A stretch of 64,000 nt of DNA from Bradyrhizobium sp. WBOS07 (lineage in GTDB: Bacteria > Pseudomonadota > Alphaproteobacteria > Rhizobiales > Xanthobacteraceae), in contig NZ_CP029008.1 of NCBI RefSeq assembly GCF_024585165.1, positions 372,001 through 436,000 on the forward strand, written 5' to 3'. Positions 1 through 9,147 of this stretch are shown in pieces (within the stretch, counting starts at the first letter, position 1; each line of letters starts with the position of its first letter). The notes under the pieces were generated by a model. It did no database searches, was not told the origin of the DNA, and saw only the letters and a list, made by a program, of their open reading frames with translations. The translations under genes were made by a program, and so were the position numbers.

Positions 1-424
1 TCAGGATGACCGAGACGCCGTTGCGGATCGCGGTCGCGCTGCCGACGAGCTTGGTGACGTGGCCGATGACCTGGCCCGCGCCAGCGCCGGGCGCGGCTTG
101 CGCCACCTGGACATGGCCGGTGAGCGCGCTGACGATCTCGCCGGTGAGGTGGGCGCCATCGGGCGAGGCGAGCGCGGCGCGCTTGTCGCCCCGGAAATAA
201 TCGTGAACGACGAACTCGTGCCCCTCATGGGACAGGACGAGATCGAGGCCTGTTCGCTTGAACTCGCCGTTGAAGATCAGGTTGGGGTCGGGAACGACGA
301 ACGCGCCCTCGGGCACATGACCCTGCGCTTTCGCCGTAAAGGAATCGACATGGGCGTCGCCGGGCGAGCGGAAACCCTTGCCGTCCAAGGAAATCGCGCC
401 GTCAAACTGGCCAGCGTAATTCAA
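1..424 (-). CDS. N-terminal part of a large FecR/retention-module-type surface protein (partial)
   Basis: This reading frame is open from the left edge to an in-frame TAG at 470-472 and holds about 141 codons of the N-terminus; the rest lies outside the window. There is no ATG between the stop and the conserved-looking part. I place the start at TTG 424, giving an N-terminus that reads NYAGQFDGAISLDGKGF, but no good ribosome binding site is visible. The middle segment, with FKRTGLDLVL followed by HEFVVHDYF, resembles the prefix domain of BapA-type adhesins. It is followed by AQAAPGAGAG and then IGHVTKLVGSATAIRNGVS, which resembles the start of a FecR-like or LapA retention-module beta domain. 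In rhizobia such N-termini head very large secreted VCBS/Ig/RTX repeat proteins. That overall identity is inference from the short part present. It is divergent from the BTLCP protease gene at 1046. Confidence 0.5.
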   Translation of the reverse strand, partial: MNYAGQFDGAISLDGKGFRSPGDAHVDSFTAKAQGHVPEGAFVVPDPNLIFNGEFKRTGLDLVLSHEGHEFVVHDYFRGDKRAALASPDGAHLTGEIVSALTGHVQVAQAAPGAGAGQVIGHVTKLVGSATAIRNGVSVIL

Positions 425-1045
425 CCGGGCACCGTCAAAAGGGTTAAAATTTAAGTAAGTATCAACTGCCTAAGCTTGCATAGCATTAGCAAGTCCTTAG
501 CGATACCACCTATTGCTTGTGTGATTCCGCATCACTTGGCTTCAGGAGCCCCAACGGATACGGATCTCGTAAGAGGAGAGGAAGTAATCCGTCAAATATT
601 CTGAAGTCGAATCAGGCCGTTTTGCGCGCATTTCCAGTCATCCAAAGTAATCTGCTGTATAGATGTGGGAGCAGATACTTAAGTCAGCTTCCCGTCGCGA
701 AGTCCCGCCACATCCTGCGGCAAATACGGAGTTAAATCTGTGACCTAACTAACAGAACCCCATGAAATTGGGGGTGTTAGCCATCGCGCGCAGATTCGGC
801 CCTCCCACAACTTGTGTCTGCATTTGCCTCCGTTTGGCGGCAGCCGGACACCTCCTAGCCGGCGAATCGTAAAATTTTACGCAATCTGGACTGGTCCATT
901 TCATCCTGTCTCCCGGTTTTGCCACCCCAGCCGGGCGCGTTAAGCAGAACAAAACGGCCCGTCTCGCACTATCTCCCCGAAAGCAACAAAGCCCGGCACG
1001 TCGAGGTCGAGGGGGACCCGGCGAAGCCAGGGAAGGGGATGTCAG
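425..1045. other. Divergent intergenic region, AT-richer than its surroundings
   Basis: About 620 bases separate the surface-protein start from the protease gene. Base composition is visibly less GC-rich than the neighbouring genes, as expected for a long regulatory region. A short plus-strand frame at 517-735 has no recognisable protein features. The only clear structure is the hairpin at 749-780. I could not identify a convincing sigma-70 promoter. Confidence 0.5.
749..780. other. Interrupted inverted repeat (hairpin)
   Basis: CTAAC at 749-753 pairs with GTTAG at 776-780, and ACCCC at 757-761 pairs with GGGGT at 771-775, with a 3-nt bulge and a 9-nt loop. There is no following T-run, so it is not a classical terminator. 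It lies mid-way between two divergent genes and could be an operator or an RNA structure in a leader. Confidence 0.35.
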
Positions 1046-1777
1046 ATGGAGACCGCTGCTCGCTCGCGCGCCTGGCGCGCAATCCTGGTGCTATGCGGAC
1101 TGATCCTTTTCGGATCGGCCGCCGAGCTTCGCGCCGGCTCGCTGCTGTCGCCGGGAGCCGGCGTTCTCGTGCGCAAGTCCGCCGAGCCGTTCGGCGTGTT
1201 CGCCTTCGCCATTTCGTCCGGCGACCTGCGGCAGAAATGGCTTGCGCTGAAGGACAGGCTCGACGACGACATGGTGCAGCTGGCGCTGTGCGACGGCGAC
1301 CGGGACAATTGCGCATCGCCTGCGGCCCTCAAGCTGCTCGCCATCGTCGACCAGGCCCGTGCTCGCGACGGCCGCGCCCGCCTCGGCGAGACCAACCGCG
1401 CCGTCAACCTGACCATCCGGGCCGCCAATGACGGCATCGACGACGCCTGGAGCTCGCCGCTTGCGACCTTCGCGAACGGCACCGGCGATTGCGAGGACTA
1501 CGCCATCGCCAAGCTGGCCGCGCTGCGGCTGGCCGGAATTGCCGCCGAAGACCTTCGCATCGTCGTGGTGCGCGACCTCAGGGCCGGTGAAGACCATGCG
1601 GTCGCCGCGGCAAAGCTGGACGGCCACTGGCTGATGCTCGACAATCGCCGCATGGCGATGCTCGAGGACGACGCTGCGCGCAGCTACCAGCCGCTGTTCG
1701 CACTCGACCGGTCGGGCGTGCTGAAATATGTCGACGAGCCTGTGCGATTTTCCATGGTCGCTGCCGAGGTCCGTTGA
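1046..1777 (+). CDS. BTLCP family transglutaminase-like cysteine peptidase (LapG-like), exported
   Basis: A 243-residue protein with a signal peptide (hydrophobic run about residues 12-30) followed by a bacterial transglutaminase-like cysteine proteinase domain. The catalytic triad can be read directly: Cys149 in GTGDCEDYA, His184 in GEDHAVAA and Asp199 in MLDNRR. Family members include LapG, a periplasmic calcium-dependent protease that cuts the N-terminal retention module of giant adhesins. The start at ATG 1046 follows an AAGGGG motif at good spacing. It is divergent from the surface-protein gene at 1-424, so a role in releasing or processing that protein is possible but unproven, because rhizobia carry several BTLCP paralogues. 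Confidence 0.85.
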   Translation: METAARSRAWRAILVLCGLILFGSAAELRAGSLLSPGAGVLVRKSAEPFGVFAFAISSGDLRQKWLALKDRLDDDMVQLALCDGDRDNCASPAALKLLAIVDQARARDGRARLGETNRAVNLTIRAANDGIDDAWSSPLATFANGTGDCEDYAIAKLAALRLAGIAAEDLRIVVVRDLRAGEDHAVAAAKLDGHWLMLDNRRMAMLEDDAARSYQPLFALDRSGVLKYVDEPVRFSMVAAEVR

Positions 1778-1889
1778 CCGGTCCAGCGGACCCATAGACC
1801 GACATCACCTCAGACCTCCCCCACAAGGCCATTCCACCGCGCCATGCCGGACGCTAGCATGGCCGGGGCCACGCCGGGGGACGAAGAGA

Positions 1890-3014
1890 ATGCGCATCAC
1901 CGTGCTGTCTGTGCTTGTGCTCCTGGCATGGCCGACGGCCCCAGCACTGGCGCAATCCGCGCCGTTCGACCGCTCCATCGCCGATCGGCTTCCGCTGTTC
2001 GCCCAGAACAACTGCCAGCAGATTCGCGACCCCGGCAACCAATTGTTCTGCGGTGATGTCGCGCTCGCGGCCGCCGCCGAGAAGCTGAGCACGGCGATCG
2101 AGACGCGGCTCGCCCGCCTGCCCGATCGCCTGCCTGCGATCGAGGAGAACGCGATCTGGATCCGCCAGCGCAATCTCAGCTGCGGCATCGTCGGGCAGAG
2201 TCCCGTCCGCGCCGACGATTTCGATCGGGTGAAGGCGTGCCTGCTCAAGGTGACCGAGGAGCGCGCCGCGATCGTACGCGATCCCGACTTCGACTGCCTG
2301 GCAGCCAACACCGCGGCGGGCGCACTGATCTGCGCGGACCCGTCGCTGGCGCTGGCGGAGACGGAGCTCAATGGCCAGGTGCTCGGCCTGATCGGCAAGC
2401 TGGACCCGACCGCCGCGCGCTTTGCCTTCGCCGAATATGGTAGGTGGACCCGCGAGCGCGACCGGAAATGCAATCTAGTGGGCAAGGACAACGTGCCGCT
2501 GCAGGAGCTCGAAACCGCGGAGGACTGTCTCGCCGATCATCTGAGGCGCAAGACCGAGGAAATCCGCGCGGCCAAGGGAGACCCCAGGAAGGCGTTCGGC
2601 CGGCAAATCGCGGCCCGCCTCCCCGACACCGACGCGATCGACTTCTGCGCGGCGCGGATCCATGCGGCCAATTCCTGCGGCAATTTCCTGCGCATCAACC
2701 GCGTCTACGCGCTCGACAGCCAGGTGACCGAGCAGGAGGCGCAGGTCACGGGCGAAATCGAGATGGCCGTGCTGGCGCCCTTCACCATGTGCAGCAAGGT
2801 CGCGACCACCTGCACCGGCACCTGTTGGGACGCAAGGACGGGCCGTCCGCAGGCAGGCGCGGCCAACAACGGGCGCTCGGCGGAATCGTTCAACGTGACG
2901 CGCCGCCTGCGCATCCAACGGACCTTTGCTTTCGTGAAAGCCGCCGACGGCTGGCGCTGCCGGGAGGACGAGCTGGCCCCGGTGAATGCGGGGACGGCGG
3001 GCGGGGGATCGTAG
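1890..3014 (+). CDS. Secreted LprI/DUF1311-like protein
   Basis: A 374-residue protein with a clean signal peptide (MRITVLSVLVLLAWPTAPALA). I chose ATG 1890 over an in-frame upstream start because of this signal peptide and the preceding GGGGGACGAAGAGA. The mature part is cysteine-rich. It has two or three copies of the pattern seen in LprI-type lysozyme-inhibitor (DUF1311) proteins, for example DFDCLAANTAAGALICADP followed by an alpha-helical stretch. The C-terminal third contains further paired cysteines. Probably periplasmic; function unknown. Two other proteins in this window (45790-47181 and 47352-48116) carry a related C-terminal module. Confidence 0.7.
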   Translation: MRITVLSVLVLLAWPTAPALAQSAPFDRSIADRLPLFAQNNCQQIRDPGNQLFCGDVALAAAAEKLSTAIETRLARLPDRLPAIEENAIWIRQRNLSCGIVGQSPVRADDFDRVKACLLKVTEERAAIVRDPDFDCLAANTAAGALICADPSLALAETELNGQVLGLIGKLDPTAARFAFAEYGRWTRERDRKCNLVGKDNVPLQELETAEDCLADHLRRKTEEIRAAKGDPRKAFGRQIAARLPDTDAIDFCAARIHAANSCGNFLRINRVYALDSQVTEQEAQVTGEIEMAVLAPFTMCSKVATTCTGTCWDARTGRPQAGAANNGRSAESFNVTRRLRIQRTFAFVKAADGWRCREDELAPVNAGTAGGGS

Positions 3015-3020
3015 CGTGTC

Positions 3021-3170
3021 TCTTCTCCCTCTCCCCGCTCGGCGCGGGGAGAGGGTTGGGGTGAGGGGCTTGCGATCACGGTGAGAGTTGGACTCGCGGA
3101 GGGTCCCCTCACCCGCGTCGCATCGAAGATGCGACGCGGCCTCTCCCCGCACGCGGGGAGAGGCCGGAAG
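3021..3170. repeat. Palindromic intergenic repeat, family A copy 1 (CTCTCCCCGC type)
   Basis: Two hairpin-forming blocks, one CTCCCTCTCCCCGCTC...GGGGAGAGGG and one CCTCTCCCCGC...GCGGGGAGAGG, flank a shared core (GTGAGAGTTGGACTCG). The same layout and core recur at 45641-45786. It lies between two convergent genes and may also serve as a bidirectional terminator. Confidence 0.8.
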
Positions 3171-3172
3171 CA

Positions 3173-4372
3173 TCAGAACATCAGATTGTCCTTCACCAGC
3201 ACCCAGCGGCCGCCCTTGACCTGCTGCACCTGGGTGATCGTGTTGGCGAGGGGGTCGGTCTTGGAGAACTTGGTCGGCGGCGAGTTGAAGATGTCGAGGA
3301 ACTTCTCGCCCGATTCCAGCGCATCGAGCATCTTCTGGCCCGTGAGGTCCTTGCCCGCCTTCTGCGCATAGAAGGCGAAGGTCATCATCGCATTGTAGCC
3401 GATAATGGCCTGCGTGTTGGCGTCGGCGCCGAACATCTTCTTGTAGTTGACGAGCCAGTCCTTCACCTTGCCCTTGGCGGTGTCCTCATAGGGAATCTCG
3501 AAGCCGCTGGCTGCGTAGAGCCCCTCGACGGCTTCCTTGCCCAATGCAGGAACCTCCATCACGTTGGTGGGGGTGGCACCGAGGAAGGTGACGTCCCAGC
3601 CGAGCTTCTTGGCTTCGGACATCGCCCCGATGGTCTCGCGGAGCACGGTGCCGAGCACGACGAGGTCGCAGCCGTCGGACTTCATCTTGGCCACCTGCGC
3701 GCTGAAATCGGAGGCGCCGCGCTTGTAGCTCGTGATCGAAGCCGGCTGCGCCTTCATGGCGGTGAGCTGCTGATTGAAGCCGTCCAGCACGTTCTTACCG
3801 TACTCGTCGTCCTGATGCATGATGCAGGGCTTCTTGAAGCCCTTCCATTCCATCATGTATTTCAGCGCGGCCCGGGTGCTCTCGACGTAGGGCAGCAGAT
3901 TGTTGAACTTCAGCCGCTCCTGCGGCTTGGCCGGGTCGAACTTGAAGGTGAACTCGGCCGCCGTCAGCGGGAACAGCTGCAGCACGCCGGCGTCGAACAG
4001 GATGTCCTGCGCGGCGAGCACGGTCGGCGATCCCATCGGTCCCACCATCGCGAAGATCTTGTCGCGCTCGATCAGCTTCTGCGAAGCCAGCACCGCCTTC
4101 TTCGGATCGTAGCCGCTGTCCTCGACGACCAGTCGGATCTTGCGGCCGTTGACGCCGCCGGCCGCGTTGATCTCCTCGGCCGCCATCTTCATGCCGTTGG
4201 AGACCGGAACGCCCCATCCCTTGATCGGACCCGACAAGTCCTGGTGGGTACCGACGACGATCTCCGTCGCCGAGATGCCCTCGTTGGTGACCTTGGTCTG
4301 CGCCGCGGCCGGCAGACAGGTGAGCACCATTGCACTCACAGCAAGGCCGAACGCGCTGAACGATTTCGACAT
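3173..4372 (-). CDS. ABC transporter periplasmic binding protein, LivJ/LivK-like (Peripla_BP_6)
   Basis: A 399-residue protein with a signal peptide ending near AAAQ (residues 1-25). A type-I periplasmic binding fold of the branched-chain amino-acid class follows, recognisable from ISATEIVVGTHQDLSGP, the INAAGGVNGRKI motif and MVGPMGSPTV. It is the last gene of a minus-strand cluster with a full Liv-type importer and an acyl-CoA ligase. The ligand is therefore more likely an organic or aromatic acid than leucine, but this is inference. It is separated from the ligase by 141 bases that hold a palindromic repeat. Confidence 0.85.
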   Translation of the reverse strand: MSKSFSAFGLAVSAMVLTCLPAAAQTKVTNEGISATEIVVGTHQDLSGPIKGWGVPVSNGMKMAAEEINAAGGVNGRKIRLVVEDSGYDPKKAVLASQKLIERDKIFAMVGPMGSPTVLAAQDILFDAGVLQLFPLTAAEFTFKFDPAKPQERLKFNNLLPYVESTRAALKYMMEWKGFKKPCIMHQDDEYGKNVLDGFNQQLTAMKAQPASITSYKRGASDFSAQVAKMKSDGCDLVVLGTVLRETIGAMSEAKKLGWDVTFLGATPTNVMEVPALGKEAVEGLYAASGFEIPYEDTAKGKVKDWLVNYKKMFGADANTQAIIGYNAMMTFAFYAQKAGKDLTGQKMLDALESGEKFLDIFNSPPTKFSKTDPLANTITQVQQVKGGRWVLVKDNLMF

Positions 4373-4458
4373 TGACGTCTCCTCTCCTAAAGGCCCGTGT
4401 TACGCGAAGGGCGGGGGCCGTCGCTCCTTCGCTTTCTCAGATGCGACTTTTCTTCTTT

Positions 4459-4508
4459 GCGCATGCCCCTTCTCGGAAAACCGGTTTCCACTCTTCCGGA
4501 GCATGCGC
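4459..4508. repeat. REP-like palindrome inside the transporter cluster
   Basis: GCGCATGC at 4459-4466 and GCATGCGC at 4501-4508 are perfect reverse complements and enclose GGAAAACCGGTTTCC, itself nearly palindromic. This element type recurs in Bradyrhizobium/Rhodopseudomonas intergenic DNA. It lies in the transcript between the ligase and the binding-protein gene and could stabilise or uncouple the two parts of the mRNA. Confidence 0.6.
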
Positions 4509-4513
4509 ATGCG

Positions 4514-6352
4514 TCATGCCACGGCGCGCTGGCGATACATCGCTTCGATCTCGGCGGCATAGCGCTTGTTCACGAAGCCGCGCTTCAGCTTCATGGTCGG
4601 CGTCAGCTCCTCGTCTTCCGGCGTGAGCTGGCGCTCGATCAGGTAGAACTTCTTGATGGTTTCGACGCGGGCAAAATTGCCGTTGACCTGCTCGATCTCG
4701 CGCCAGATCAAGTCCTGAATCTCCACTGCCCGGCACAGGCTGGCATAATTGGTGAAGGGAATGTCGTGGTCCTGGGCGAATTTCTCGACATTCTCCTGGT
4801 CGATCATCACGAGGCAGGTCAGATACGGCCGCTTGTCGCCGATCACGACAGCATCGGAGATGTAGGGCGAGAACTTGAGCTGATTCTCGATCTCTGACGG
4901 CGTGATGTTCTTGCCGCCGGAAGTGATGATGATGTCCTTCATCCGGTCGGTGATGCGGACGAAGCCTTCATTGTCGATGGTGCCGACGTCGCCTGTGTGC
5001 AGCCAGCCGCGTGAATCGATGGTCTCGGCGGTCTTCTCCGGCTGGTTCAAATAACCCATGAACAGGAAGTCGCCCTTGATCAGGATCTCGCCCTCCGGCG
5101 ACAGCGCGACCTCGCCCCAGGGCACCGCGGTGCCGACCGAGCCGAGCTTGATCCGCTCCGCCGGCATCATGGTGGCGACGCCGCAATTCTCGGTCTGGCC
5201 GTAGACTTCGTGCACGTCGATGCCGAGCGCGAGATACCAGCGGATCAGCTCCGGCGCGATCGGTGCTGCGCCGGTGAAGGCGATGCGGCAGCGGTCGAGC
5301 CCGATCATGCGGCGGATGTTGCGGAAGGCGATGCGATAGGCGAGACCGTTGGCGATGCGCAGCGACAGCGGCGGCGGCTTGCCCTCGAGCCTGTACTCGA
5401 CCATGCGGTAGCCGATGCCGATGGCGCGGCGATAGACCCATTGCTGCAGCGGCGTCGCGTCCTTCAGCGCGATGGTGATCGCTGAGTAGAATTTCTCCCA
5501 GATGCGCGGCACCGCGAGGAAGACGGTCGGCTGCACCTCGCGCAGATTGTCCGGCACTGTCTCGGGGCTCTCGGCGAAATTCATCACCGAGCCGAGCGCG
5601 ACCGAGATGTAATAGCCGCCGATGCGCTCGGCGACGTGGCAGAGCGGCAGGAAGATCAGCCTGTCCTCGTCCTCACGCGCCGGGATGAAGTCGTTGGCGT
5701 GCCGCATCTGGTGGGTGACGCTGCGGTTGGCGTGCATCGCGCCCTTGGGCGGGCCGGTCGTGCCGGACGTGTAGACGAGGATGGCGAGATCGTCGGCGCT
5801 ACGGCTGTCGATCATCTCCTGCCACAGCGCCTCGCGCCCGACCATGTGATTGCGGCCGAGCGCGCAAAATTCGTCGAGCGACATCACCATGTCGTCGGAG
5901 AAGCCGCTGAGACCCTCCATGTCGAACACGATGATCTTCTGCAAGGACGGACAGCGCGCACGGCAGGCGAGAATCTTGTCGAGCTGCTCCTCGTCCTCGG
6001 CGAAGATGACTTTCGTCCCGGAATCGTTGACGAGGTATTCGACCTGGGACGAGGAATCGGTCGGATAGATGCCCGAGGAGACGCCGCCGGCGCACAGGAT
6101 GCCCATGTCGGCATGGACCCATTCCGGGACGGCGTTGGCAATGATCGAGGCGACCTCGCCGGGCCTGAAGCCGGTCGCATGAAGCGCGTAGGCGATCTCC
6201 TTCGAGATTTCCAGCCATTGGCGCCAGCTGGTCGGCTGCCAGATGCCGAATTTCTTCTCGCGGATAGCCGGCCGATCGCCCCGCGTCTCCGCAGCGCGCA
6301 AAAAGCTCTTTGCGATCGTATCAGCGACCGTCAGCACCGCCGGTCCGGCCAT
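4514..6352 (-). CDS. AMP-forming long-chain acyl-CoA synthetase (FAA1-type)
   Basis: A 612-residue ANL-superfamily ligase that activates a carboxylic acid to its CoA thioester with ATP. The P-loop-like motif LVYTSGTTGPPKGAMHAN lies near residues 190-207. The adenylation signature VYGQTENCG and the hinge region GWLHTGDVGTIDNEGFVRITDR follow, then KNITPSEIEN. Length and motif order fit the COG1022 (FAA1) class rather than FadD. It lies between livF and the binding-protein gene on the same strand, so it probably activates the substrate imported by the adjacent ABC transporter. The exact substrate cannot be read from the sequence. Confidence 0.88.
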   Translation of the reverse strand: MAGPAVLTVADTIAKSFLRAAETRGDRPAIREKKFGIWQPTSWRQWLEISKEIAYALHATGFRPGEVASIIANAVPEWVHADMGILCAGGVSSGIYPTDSSSQVEYLVNDSGTKVIFAEDEEQLDKILACRARCPSLQKIIVFDMEGLSGFSDDMVMSLDEFCALGRNHMVGREALWQEMIDSRSADDLAILVYTSGTTGPPKGAMHANRSVTHQMRHANDFIPAREDEDRLIFLPLCHVAERIGGYYISVALGSVMNFAESPETVPDNLREVQPTVFLAVPRIWEKFYSAITIALKDATPLQQWVYRRAIGIGYRMVEYRLEGKPPPLSLRIANGLAYRIAFRNIRRMIGLDRCRIAFTGAAPIAPELIRWYLALGIDVHEVYGQTENCGVATMMPAERIKLGSVGTAVPWGEVALSPEGEILIKGDFLFMGYLNQPEKTAETIDSRGWLHTGDVGTIDNEGFVRITDRMKDIIITSGGKNITPSEIENQLKFSPYISDAVVIGDKRPYLTCLVMIDQENVEKFAQDHDIPFTNYASLCRAVEIQDLIWREIEQVNGNFARVETIKKFYLIERQLTPEDEELTPTMKLKRGFVNKRYAAEIEAMYRQRAVA

Positions 6353-6443
6353 GCGCGTCTCCTCCTTGTCGCTCTGCCCTCAGCTGCCTGCCTTGCCGGC
6401 GGTCTTTGCTTGCGGGCAATCCCATCTTACTGCCGGCGCTTCC

Positions 6444-7232
6444 TCACCGCCACGTCTTCTTCTTCTTCCAACGCCGCTCGCCGCGCGCGCCGGCTTCCTT
6501 GGCGCCAAGGTAGAACTCCTGGATGTCCTGGGAATGCATCAAGCGGTCGCAGCTGTCGTTCATGACGATGCGGCCGATTTCCAGCACGTAGCCGTAATGC
6601 GCCGTCTCCAGCGCCACCTTGGCATTCTGCTCGACCAGCAGGATCGACATGCCCTGCTCCTCGTTGACCCGGCGGATGATGGTGAAGATCTCCTTCACCA
6701 GCAGCGGCGACAGGCCGAGCGAGGGCTCGTCGAGCAAGAGCAGCGTCGGCCGGTTCATCAGGGCGCGCCCGATCGCGAGCATCTGCTGCTCGCCGCCGGA
6801 GAGCTGGCCGGCTGGCTGGTTGATGCGCTCCTTCAAGCGCGGGAAATAGCCGTAGACGCGCTCCAGATCCTCCGCCACGCCGTCACGGTCCTTGCGCGGA
6901 TAGGCGCCCATCATCAGGTTCTCGCGCACCGACAGGAACGGGAACACCTCCCTCCCCTCCGGCACATGGCTAAGGCCGAGCCGGACGATTCGGTCCGCCT
7001 CCATGCGCTGGATCGGCTTGCCCAGGAATTCGATCGAGCCCTTCTGCGGGTCGAGAATGCCGGAGATCGTCTTCAGCACGGTGGTCTTGCCGGCGCCGTT
7101 CGCCCCCAGCAGCGTGACGATGCGGCCGCGCGGCACCTCCAGCGAGATGCCGCGGATCGCCATGATCGGTCCGTAGTAGCTCTCGATGTTGGAGAGCTTG
7201 AGGATGATATCGGGTGTCGCCGCAGCATCCAT
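6444..7232 (-). CDS. Branched-chain amino-acid-type ABC transporter ATPase, LivF-like
   Basis: A 262-residue ABC ATPase. Walker A GANGAGKTT is near residue 40, the signature LSGGEQQMLAIGRAL is near residue 140, and Walker B LLLLDEPSLGLSP follows. The short LivF-type C-terminus ends in a lysine/arginine-rich extension. It starts only 3 bases after the livG-like stop, indicating tight operon coupling. It pairs with the livG-like ATPase to drive import through the LivH/LivM-like channel. Confidence 0.9.
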   Translation of the reverse strand: MDAAATPDIILKLSNIESYYGPIMAIRGISLEVPRGRIVTLLGANGAGKTTVLKTISGILDPQKGSIEFLGKPIQRMEADRIVRLGLSHVPEGREVFPFLSVRENLMMGAYPRKDRDGVAEDLERVYGYFPRLKERINQPAGQLSGGEQQMLAIGRALMNRPTLLLLDEPSLGLSPLLVKEIFTIIRRVNEEQGMSILLVEQNAKVALETAHYGYVLEIGRIVMNDSCDRLMHSQDIQEFYLGAKEAGARGERRWKKKKTWR

Positions 7233-7235
7233 GCG

Positions 7236-7994
7236 TCAGGCTCCCAGATACGCGGCGACGACGTCGGGGTGCTGCTGCACTTCGGCGGGCGAGCCCATCG
7301 CCAGCACCCTGCCGTAGTTCAGCGCGATGACCCGGTCGGAGACGCGATTGACCAGCGACATGTCGTGCTCGACCATCAGCACGGTGATGCCGAGCTCGCT
7401 CTTCATGTCGCGGATCCAGAACGACATGTCGTCGGTTTCCTCGACGTTGAGGCCGCTTGACGGCTCGTCGAGCAGGATCAGCTTCGGCTCCGAGCACAGG
7501 GCGCGCGCCAGCTCGATCACCTTGCGCACGCCGTAAGGCAGGCCGGAGATCAGCTTGTCGCGATAGGGCTCGAGATCGAGGAACTCGATGACCTGCTCGA
7601 CCCGGCGGCGGTGCACCTTTTCGTTGGCCCGCACGCTCGGCAGGAACAGCAGCTCCTGCCAGAGCTGCGTGGTCGAGTGCCGATGGCGGCCGACCAGAAG
7701 GTTGGAGAGCACGGTCGCATTCTCGAACAGCTCGATGTTCTGGAAGGTCCGGGCGATGCCGAGCTTGGCGATGTCGTAAGGCGCCTCTTCCGTGATGTCC
7801 TGGTCCTCGAAGAAGATCCGGCCCGACGTCGGCCGGTAGATTCGCGAGATCAGGTTGAAGATCGAGCTCTTGCCCGCGCCGTTCGGCCCGATGATCGACA
7901 GGATCTCGCCCTTCTCTAGCGCGAAGGACACCGCATCGACGGCCTTGAGGCCCCCGAAATGCAGCGACAGGTTCTCGGCGCGAAAATAGCTCAT
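7236..7994 (-). CDS. Branched-chain amino-acid-type ABC transporter ATPase, LivG-like
   Basis: A 252-residue ABC ATPase starting at ATG 7994 ([19 protein letters not shown]), which overlaps the upstream livM-like stop codon as ATGA. Walker A is GPNGAGKSS, the LivG-type Walker B is [12 protein letters not shown], and the end [14 protein letters not shown] is typical of LivG. In place of the usual signature, the segment reads [17 protein letters not shown], as in other LivG proteins. Partner of the livF-like ATPase. Confidence 0.9.
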   Translation of the reverse strand: MSYFRAENLSLHFGGLKAVDAVSFALEKGEILSIIGPNGAGKSSIFNLISRIYRPTSGRIFFEDQDITEEAPYDIAKLGIARTFQNIELFENATVLSNLLVGRHRHSTTQLWQELLFLPSVRANEKVHRRRVEQVIEFLDLEPYRDKLISGLPYGVRKVIELARALCSEPKLILLDEPSSGLNVEETDDMSFWIRDMKSELGITVLMVEHDMSLVNRVSDRVIALNYGRVLAMGSPAEVQQHPDVVAAYLGA

Positions 7995-9142
7995 CGGTTG
8001 CGCTCCGACTTCACGTAGATCTTCTGCCGCTTGAAGGTGGCGCGCTTGTAGAGCGGGAACAGCTGGAAGAAGAGCTTGATCTTCAGCCAGCGGCCGTAGA
8101 GGCCGAGCGGCTCGAACAGCACGAACAGCACGATGATGATGCCGTAGATCGCGCCCTTCAGGCCGTTGAGCGAGGCGAACGCCGCGACCTTCGACTGGAT
8201 ATCTCCCGCTATGGCCGGGCCGGCGCCGAAGGCCGCCGCGATCCCGGCGATCACGCCGGGCATGTCGTCCTTGAGGTAAGTCAGGAACGGATCGATCATC
8301 ACGATGAAGATCGCGCCCAGCACCGCGCCGTGCAGGCTGAAGGCGCCCCCGATCAGGATCACGATGATGAACTCGATCGAGAGCTGCAGCGTGAACATTT
8401 CCGGCGAGATGAAGGAGAGCTTGTGGGCGAACAGCACGCCGGCAAAGCCGGTGATCGCCGCCGAGATCGCAAAGGACTTCACCTTGTAGAGTGCGACATT
8501 GACGCCCATGCTGCGCGCCGCGGTCTCGCTGTCGCGGATCGCGACGAAGGCGCGTCCTGTGGGCGAGCGCAGCAGATTGAGCGCGCCGACGATGGTCAGC
8601 ACCAGGACGGCAAGGCAGAGATAATAGAAGGTCGGGCTGTCGCGCGGCACCGTGACACCGAGCAGCGACAGCGTCTTGACCCGCATGCCCTCGTTGCCGT
8701 GGGTGACGCTCTCCCAGCGCGCCAGGATCTCCTCCACGATCAGGGCAAAGGAGATGGTGGCGATGACGAGGTAGATGCCGGTGAGGCGCAGGGCGGGAAA
8801 GCCGACCATCGCGCCAATGATGCCGGTCAGGCCGCCGGCGGCCAGGAAGTAGACCGGGAACGGCACGTTGTATTTCTGCAAATATGCGGCGGTGTAGGCC
8901 CCGATGGCGAGGAACGCAGCGTGGCCGAGCGAGGCCTGGCCGGTGAATCCGGTCAGGATCAGAAGCGCGACGCCGACGATCGCATAGATGCAGACGAAGA
9001 CCAGCTGGCTCATCAGATAGCTGGAGAGCACATAGGGCGCGATCAGCAGCAGCGCGAGCAGGATGCCGTACGAGACCCAATAGCCCGAATGCGGGAACAG
9101 CTTGATGTCGTCCTCGTAATCGGTCTTGAACAGGAAGCGCAT
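7991..9142 (-). CDS. Branched-chain amino-acid-type ABC transporter permease, LivM-like
   Basis: A 383-residue integral membrane protein with about ten hydrophobic segments. LivM landmarks are visible: LTGFTGQASLGHAAFLAIGAY, the cytoplasmic coupling loop RSPTGRAFVAIRDSETAARSMG and the NVALYKVKSFAISAAITGFAG stretch. I start it at ATG 9142 (MRFLFKTDYEDD), just after the livH-like stop. The stop overlaps the livG-like start. The C-terminus is basic and cytoplasmic. Confidence 0.88.
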   Translation of the reverse strand: MRFLFKTDYEDDIKLFPHSGYWVSYGILLALLLIAPYVLSSYLMSQLVFVCIYAIVGVALLILTGFTGQASLGHAAFLAIGAYTAAYLQKYNVPFPVYFLAAGGLTGIIGAMVGFPALRLTGIYLVIATISFALIVEEILARWESVTHGNEGMRVKTLSLLGVTVPRDSPTFYYLCLAVLVLTIVGALNLLRSPTGRAFVAIRDSETAARSMGVNVALYKVKSFAISAAITGFAGVLFAHKLSFISPEMFTLQLSIEFIIVILIGGAFSLHGAVLGAIFIVMIDPFLTYLKDDMPGVIAGIAAAFGAGPAIAGDIQSKVAAFASLNGLKGAIYGIIIVLFVLFEPLGLYGRWLKIKLFFQLFPLYKRATFKRQKIYVKSERNR

Positions 9143-9147
9143 GGCGT

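Noticed and set aside
517..735. 72-codon plus-strand frame in the left intergenic region
   Set aside because: No ribosome-binding site, no recognisable domain, and composition like surrounding non-coding DNA.
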